From assembly GCF_003610785.1 (NCBI RefSeq), contig NZ_RAQQ01000002.1, positions 1-64,000 of the forward strand: a stretch of DNA of 64,000 bases, in the 5' to 3' direction. The position numbers were made by a program, and so were the translations under genes. Positions 61,239 to 64,000 of this stretch are shown piece after piece (position 1 is the stretch's first letter; each line of letters starts with the position of its first letter). The notes under the pieces were generated by a model. That model did no database searches. It was given only the letters and a program-made list of their open reading frames with translations, and was not told the DNA's origin. This DNA is from Micromonospora globbae. Its GTDB lineage: Bacteria > Actinomycetota > Actinomycetes > Mycobacteriales > Micromonosporaceae.

Positions 61239-64000
61239 ATGGCCAGCGATGTGGACACGGCACCGCTCGTCGGCCGGGCCGACCTGCTGAAGTCGGTCCG
61301 GTCGGCCCTGCTCGACGACGTCGCGCAGGGGCACACCGCCGCGGTCTTCCTCACCGGCGAGAGCGGGGTGGGCAAGACCCGGCTGCTGCGCGAGGTGGGC
61401 ACGCACCTGCGCGACGCCGGCGCCGTGGTCCTCACCGGCACCTGCCTGGACATCGGCGACGCCTCCCCGTTGCATCCCCTGCTGCAGGCGCTGCGCCGCT
61501 TCGACGCGGAACTGTCCACCTCGCACACCCGCACGTCGTCGGCCGTGCGCGCGCTGCTGCGCATGTTCGCCGAGGAGACCGCCGGGCCGGACGGCGCGGG
61601 CGCGCTGCTGGAGCGGGTCTCCCGCGGCCTGCACCTCATCGCCGAGGGTCGTCCGCTGGTGCTGGTCCTCGACGACCTCCAGTGGGTCGACCGCAGCACC
61701 CGGCAGCTGCTGCTGTACCTGCTCGCGGGCCTCGGCGACCTCCAGCTCTCGGTGCTGGCCGCCGTCCGGGCCGAGTCGTTGCAGAACGCGCACCCGCTGC
61801 GCCGGGTGCTCACCGAGCTGCGCCGGCTGCGGTCCGTACGCGTGCTCGACCTGGCCCCGCTGGACCGGGCGGCCACCGAGCAGCTCGCCGCCGAGGTGGT
61901 CGGCCGGCCGCTGACGCCGGAGGCGGCCGAGCAGATCTGGCAGCGCAGCGGCGGCAACCCGTTCGTCATCGAGGAGCTGGCCCGCGACCTGCGCGACGGC
62001 CGCGACGGCCTCTCCGACACGCTGCGGGAGATCTTCCTGGCCCGGGTGGACGCCCTGCCCCAGCCCGCGCACGCCGTGGTCCACGCCGTCGCCGCCGGCG
62101 TCGAGCCGGTGGAGCACTGGCTGCTGGCCCGGGTGGTGGGGCTGCCGGAGACCGAGCTCATCGAGGCCGTCCGGGCGGGCGTCGCGCACCGGCTCCTGGT
62201 CGGGGCGGACGACGGCTACCGGCTGCGCCACCGCCTCGTGGCCGAGGTGCTGGAGAACGAGCTGCTGCCGGCCGAGCGCGCGGCGCTGCACCGCCGCTAC
62301 GCCGAGGCGTTGACCTCGGCGGAGGCCGAGCTGCACCAGGCCCGGCTGGCCCACCACTGGCGACTGGCCGGCGAGCCGGTCCGGGCGCTGCCGGCCGCGG
62401 TGGCCGCCGCGCAGGAGGCCGAGCGGCTGCACGGCTACGCCGAGGCGCACCGGCACTGGTCGGCGGCGCTGCAGCTGGCCGACAGCCCGGCCGTCGGCGC
62501 GCGCGCCGTGGACCGGGCCGACCTGCTCGGTCGCGCCGCCGAGGCGGCCCACCACTGTGGCGAGCACGCCCGGGCGCTCACCCTGCTGGAGGAACTGGCC
62601 CGCGCGGGTGGCATGTCGGCGTGCGCCCTGCACATCCGCCGGGCGCGCTACCTCGCGGCCGCCGGCCGGTCCGCGCTCGCGGAGACGGAGTACCGGCGCG
62701 CCCTGGAGGCCGACGACTGCACCCCGCGGGAGCGGGCGACCGCCGCCGCGCACCTGGCCGAGCTGCTGCTGCACCTCGGCCGGTACGCCGACGCGGGTCG
62801 CCGCGCCCGGGAGGCGCTGGAGCTGGCCGCCGCGGTGGACGGCTCCACCTCGGAGGTGGTGCTCGCGAGCGCCGCGCTGGGCTTCAGCGAGGCGTACCTG
62901 GAGGATCCGGACGCCGGCCTGGCGGTGGTGCGCCGCGCGCTGGACATCGCCGAGCGGGCCGGCCGGCCGGAGGACGTGGCCTGCGCGTACCTGCACCTGG
63001 CCGAGCTGCTGACGGGCCCGCTGAACATCCTCGAAGAGGGCGTCGTGGTGGCCCGCCGGGGCGCCGAGCGGGTCGCCGAGCTGGGGCTCGGCCGCACGTA
63101 CGAGACGCGGCTGCTGGCCATCGCGACCAACGGGCTGTTCCGGGTGGGCCAGTGGGCGGAGGCGGAGAAGGTCGTGGCGGCCGCGCTGCGGCACCGCCCG
63201 TCCGGCGCCGACGCCGTCGAACTGCTGCTGGCCCGCTGCCGGCTCTCCGTCGGCTACGGCGACATCGAGGCGGCCGACCGCGACCTCGACGCGGTGGCCA
63301 CCGTGCTCGCCGGTGGCGGCGCCCGCCACGTCATCCCGCTGCTGACGCTGCGCGCCGGCCTCGCGATGTGGCAGGGGCGGCACGACCTGGCGCGGCAGGC
63401 CGTGCAGCGCGGCCTGACCGAGAGCCGCTCCGACGACGTGGGGATCCTCGCCGCGCTGGTCTGGCACGGTCTGCGCGCCGAGGCGGAGGCGCACGCCAGC
63501 CGCACCGTCGCGGTCGACGAGACGGCGGTGCGGCGGCTGCGGGACGTGGCCGAACGGGTGGCCCGCAAGAGCGAGAAGGCCGCCCGCCCGGTACGCGACG
63601 TCGTCGACGGGTTCCTGGCGCTCTGCGACGCCGAGGTGGGCCGGCTCGACGGCAACGACCCGGACCTGTGGGCCCGGTCGGTGGCCGAGTGGGACCGGCG
63701 CAACCACCCCTACCCCGCGGCGTACTCGCGGCTGCGGCAGGCCGAGGCGCTGCTGGCCCGGCGCAGCCGGGTGGCGACCGCCGGCAAGCTGCTGCGCGAG
63801 GCGTACCGGACGGCGCAGGGGCTCGGGGCCGTGCCATTGACCTCGGAGATCCGGACGCTGGCCACCCGGGCGCGCGTGTCGCTGGAGGAGCGGGAGCCCG
63901 CGCGTGGGCGGGACGCCGCGGCGGAGGTCGCCGGCGCCGACGAGCTGGCGGCGCTCACGGCGCGGGAACGCGAGGTGCTCGCCGCCGTGGCCGAGGGGCT
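61239..64000 (+). CDS. LuxR-family AAA (LAL-type) regulator, cut by right edge
   Basis: A large ATP-binding LuxR regulator, about 920 residues in view and continuing. VGRADLLKSVRSALLDDVA leads to Walker A LTGESGVGKTRLL, with Walker B LVLVLDDLQWVDRSTRQLLL. A TPR-like helical region fills the middle (LAELLLHLGRYADAGRRARE, AAALGFSEAYLEDPDAGL). The frame reaches the right edge just as the LuxR helix-turn-helix begins (LTAREREVLAAVAEGL), so the DNA-binding domain is cut by the window. ATG 61239. Confidence 0.9.
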   Translation, partial: MASDVDTAPLVGRADLLKSVRSALLDDVAQGHTAAVFLTGESGVGKTRLLREVGTHLRDAGAVVLTGTCLDIGDASPLHPLLQALRRFDAELSTSHTRTSSAVRALLRMFAEETAGPDGAGALLERVSRGLHLIAEGRPLVLVLDDLQWVDRSTRQLLLYLLAGLGDLQLSVLAAVRAESLQNAHPLRRVLTELRRLRSVRVLDLAPLDRAATEQLAAEVVGRPLTPEAAEQIWQRSGGNPFVIEELARDLRDGRDGLSDTLREIFLARVDALPQPAHAVVHAVAAGVEPVEHWLLARVVGLPETELIEAVRAGVAHRLLVGADDGYRLRHRLVAEVLENELLPAERAALHRRYAEALTSAEAELHQARLAHHWRLAGEPVRALPAAVAAAQEAERLHGYAEAHRHWSAALQLADSPAVGARAVDRADLLGRAAEAAHHCGEHARALTLLEELARAGGMSACALHIRRARYLAAAGRSALAETEYRRALEADDCTPRERATAAAHLAELLLHLGRYADAGRRAREALELAAAVDGSTSEVVLASAALGFSEAYLEDPDAGLAVVRRALDIAERAGRPEDVACAYLHLAELLTGPLNILEEGVVVARRGAERVAELGLGRTYETRLLAIATNGLFRVGQWAEAEKVVAAALRHRPSGADAVELLLARCRLSVGYGDIEAADRDLDAVATVLAGGGARHVIPLLTLRAGLAMWQGRHDLARQAVQRGLTESRSDDVGILAALVWHGLRAEAEAHASRTVAVDETAVRRLRDVAERVARKSEKAARPVRDVVDGFLALCDAEVGRLDGNDPDLWARSVAEWDRRNHPYPAAYSRLRQAEALLARRSRVATAGKLLREAYRTAQGLGAVPLTSEIRTLATRARVSLEEREPARGRDAAAEVAGADELAALTAREREVLAAVAEG

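Noticed and set aside
59442..63707. Minus-strand open frame of over 1,400 codons opposite the LuxR-type gene
   Set aside because: It runs through two divergent real genes and their promoter region; composition is that of a shadow frame.

Overview
The window looks like the chromosome of a high-GC actinomycete, most likely a Micromonospora-like member of the Micromonosporaceae. Support comes from strong G/C preference at third codon positions, frequent GTG starts, many 4-base stop/start overlaps, and housekeeping genes typical of the group (ChlID-type cobaltochelatase, FUSC exporter, LuxR-type AAA regulators). The assignment is inferred from gene content and style, not from a marker gene.

Positions 1-3,500 are an accessory edge. 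They hold 22-bp repeats resembling IS21-family ends, a uracil-DNA-glycosylase-like gene coupled to a small gene, an ADP-ribosylglycohydrolase homologue whose metal-binding motifs appear lost, and a DivIVA-like / small hypothetical / GntR set of the kind seen in actinomycete integrative elements.

Positions 3,585-27,340 are a defence island built around a type 2 BREX (Pgl) system: pglX, pglY, pglZ, brxD and brxHI. No pglW kinase is visible. The system is split. pglX is followed by a ~980-residue protein with a zinc ribbon, an RNase H-like core and a possible C-terminal winged helix. After it come scars of an IS5-type transposase and a parA-like gene, a two-gene cassette with a glycine-rich membrane-active-looking protein, a DUF6642-like gene and a helix-hairpin-helix gene. 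Then pglY-pglZ-brxD-(AlbA_2 ATPase)-(ParA ATPase)-brxHI form a tightly overlapping operon. The AlbA_2/ParA pair has softer codon bias than its neighbours and looks like a cassette built into the BREX operon.

Positions 27,387-40,532 are ordinary chromosome with sugar and regulator genes. A sugar-phosphate kinase and DeoR repressor are divergent from a Tat-exported GH109-type glycosidase, with an inverted repeat over the likely promoter. Next come an HD hydrolase, FUSC exporter, esterase, a LacI repressor divergent from an MFS transporter over a 14-bp palindrome, an aldo/keto reductase, an acetyltransferase-like protein and a metallo-beta-lactamase-fold hydrolase.

Positions 40,860-50,708 are a cobalamin operon: adenosylcobalamin riboswitch, a short Pro/Gly-rich leader frame, cobN, a ChlID-type chelatase subunit, cobO, cobB and a nickel/cobalt permease. 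Together they insert cobalt into the corrin ring, adenosylate and amidate it, and import the metal.

Positions 50,756-64,000 hold a tandem fluoride-channel pair, a methyltransferase, an MFS exporter divergent from a MarR regulator over an inverted repeat, DUF6766, paaK-paaI, a glycosyltransferase, a dienelactone-hydrolase-like protein, and a divergent pair of large signalling ATPases: an adenylate cyclase/AAA protein and a LuxR-type AAA regulator cut by the right edge. I recognised no tRNA, rRNA or CRISPR array.
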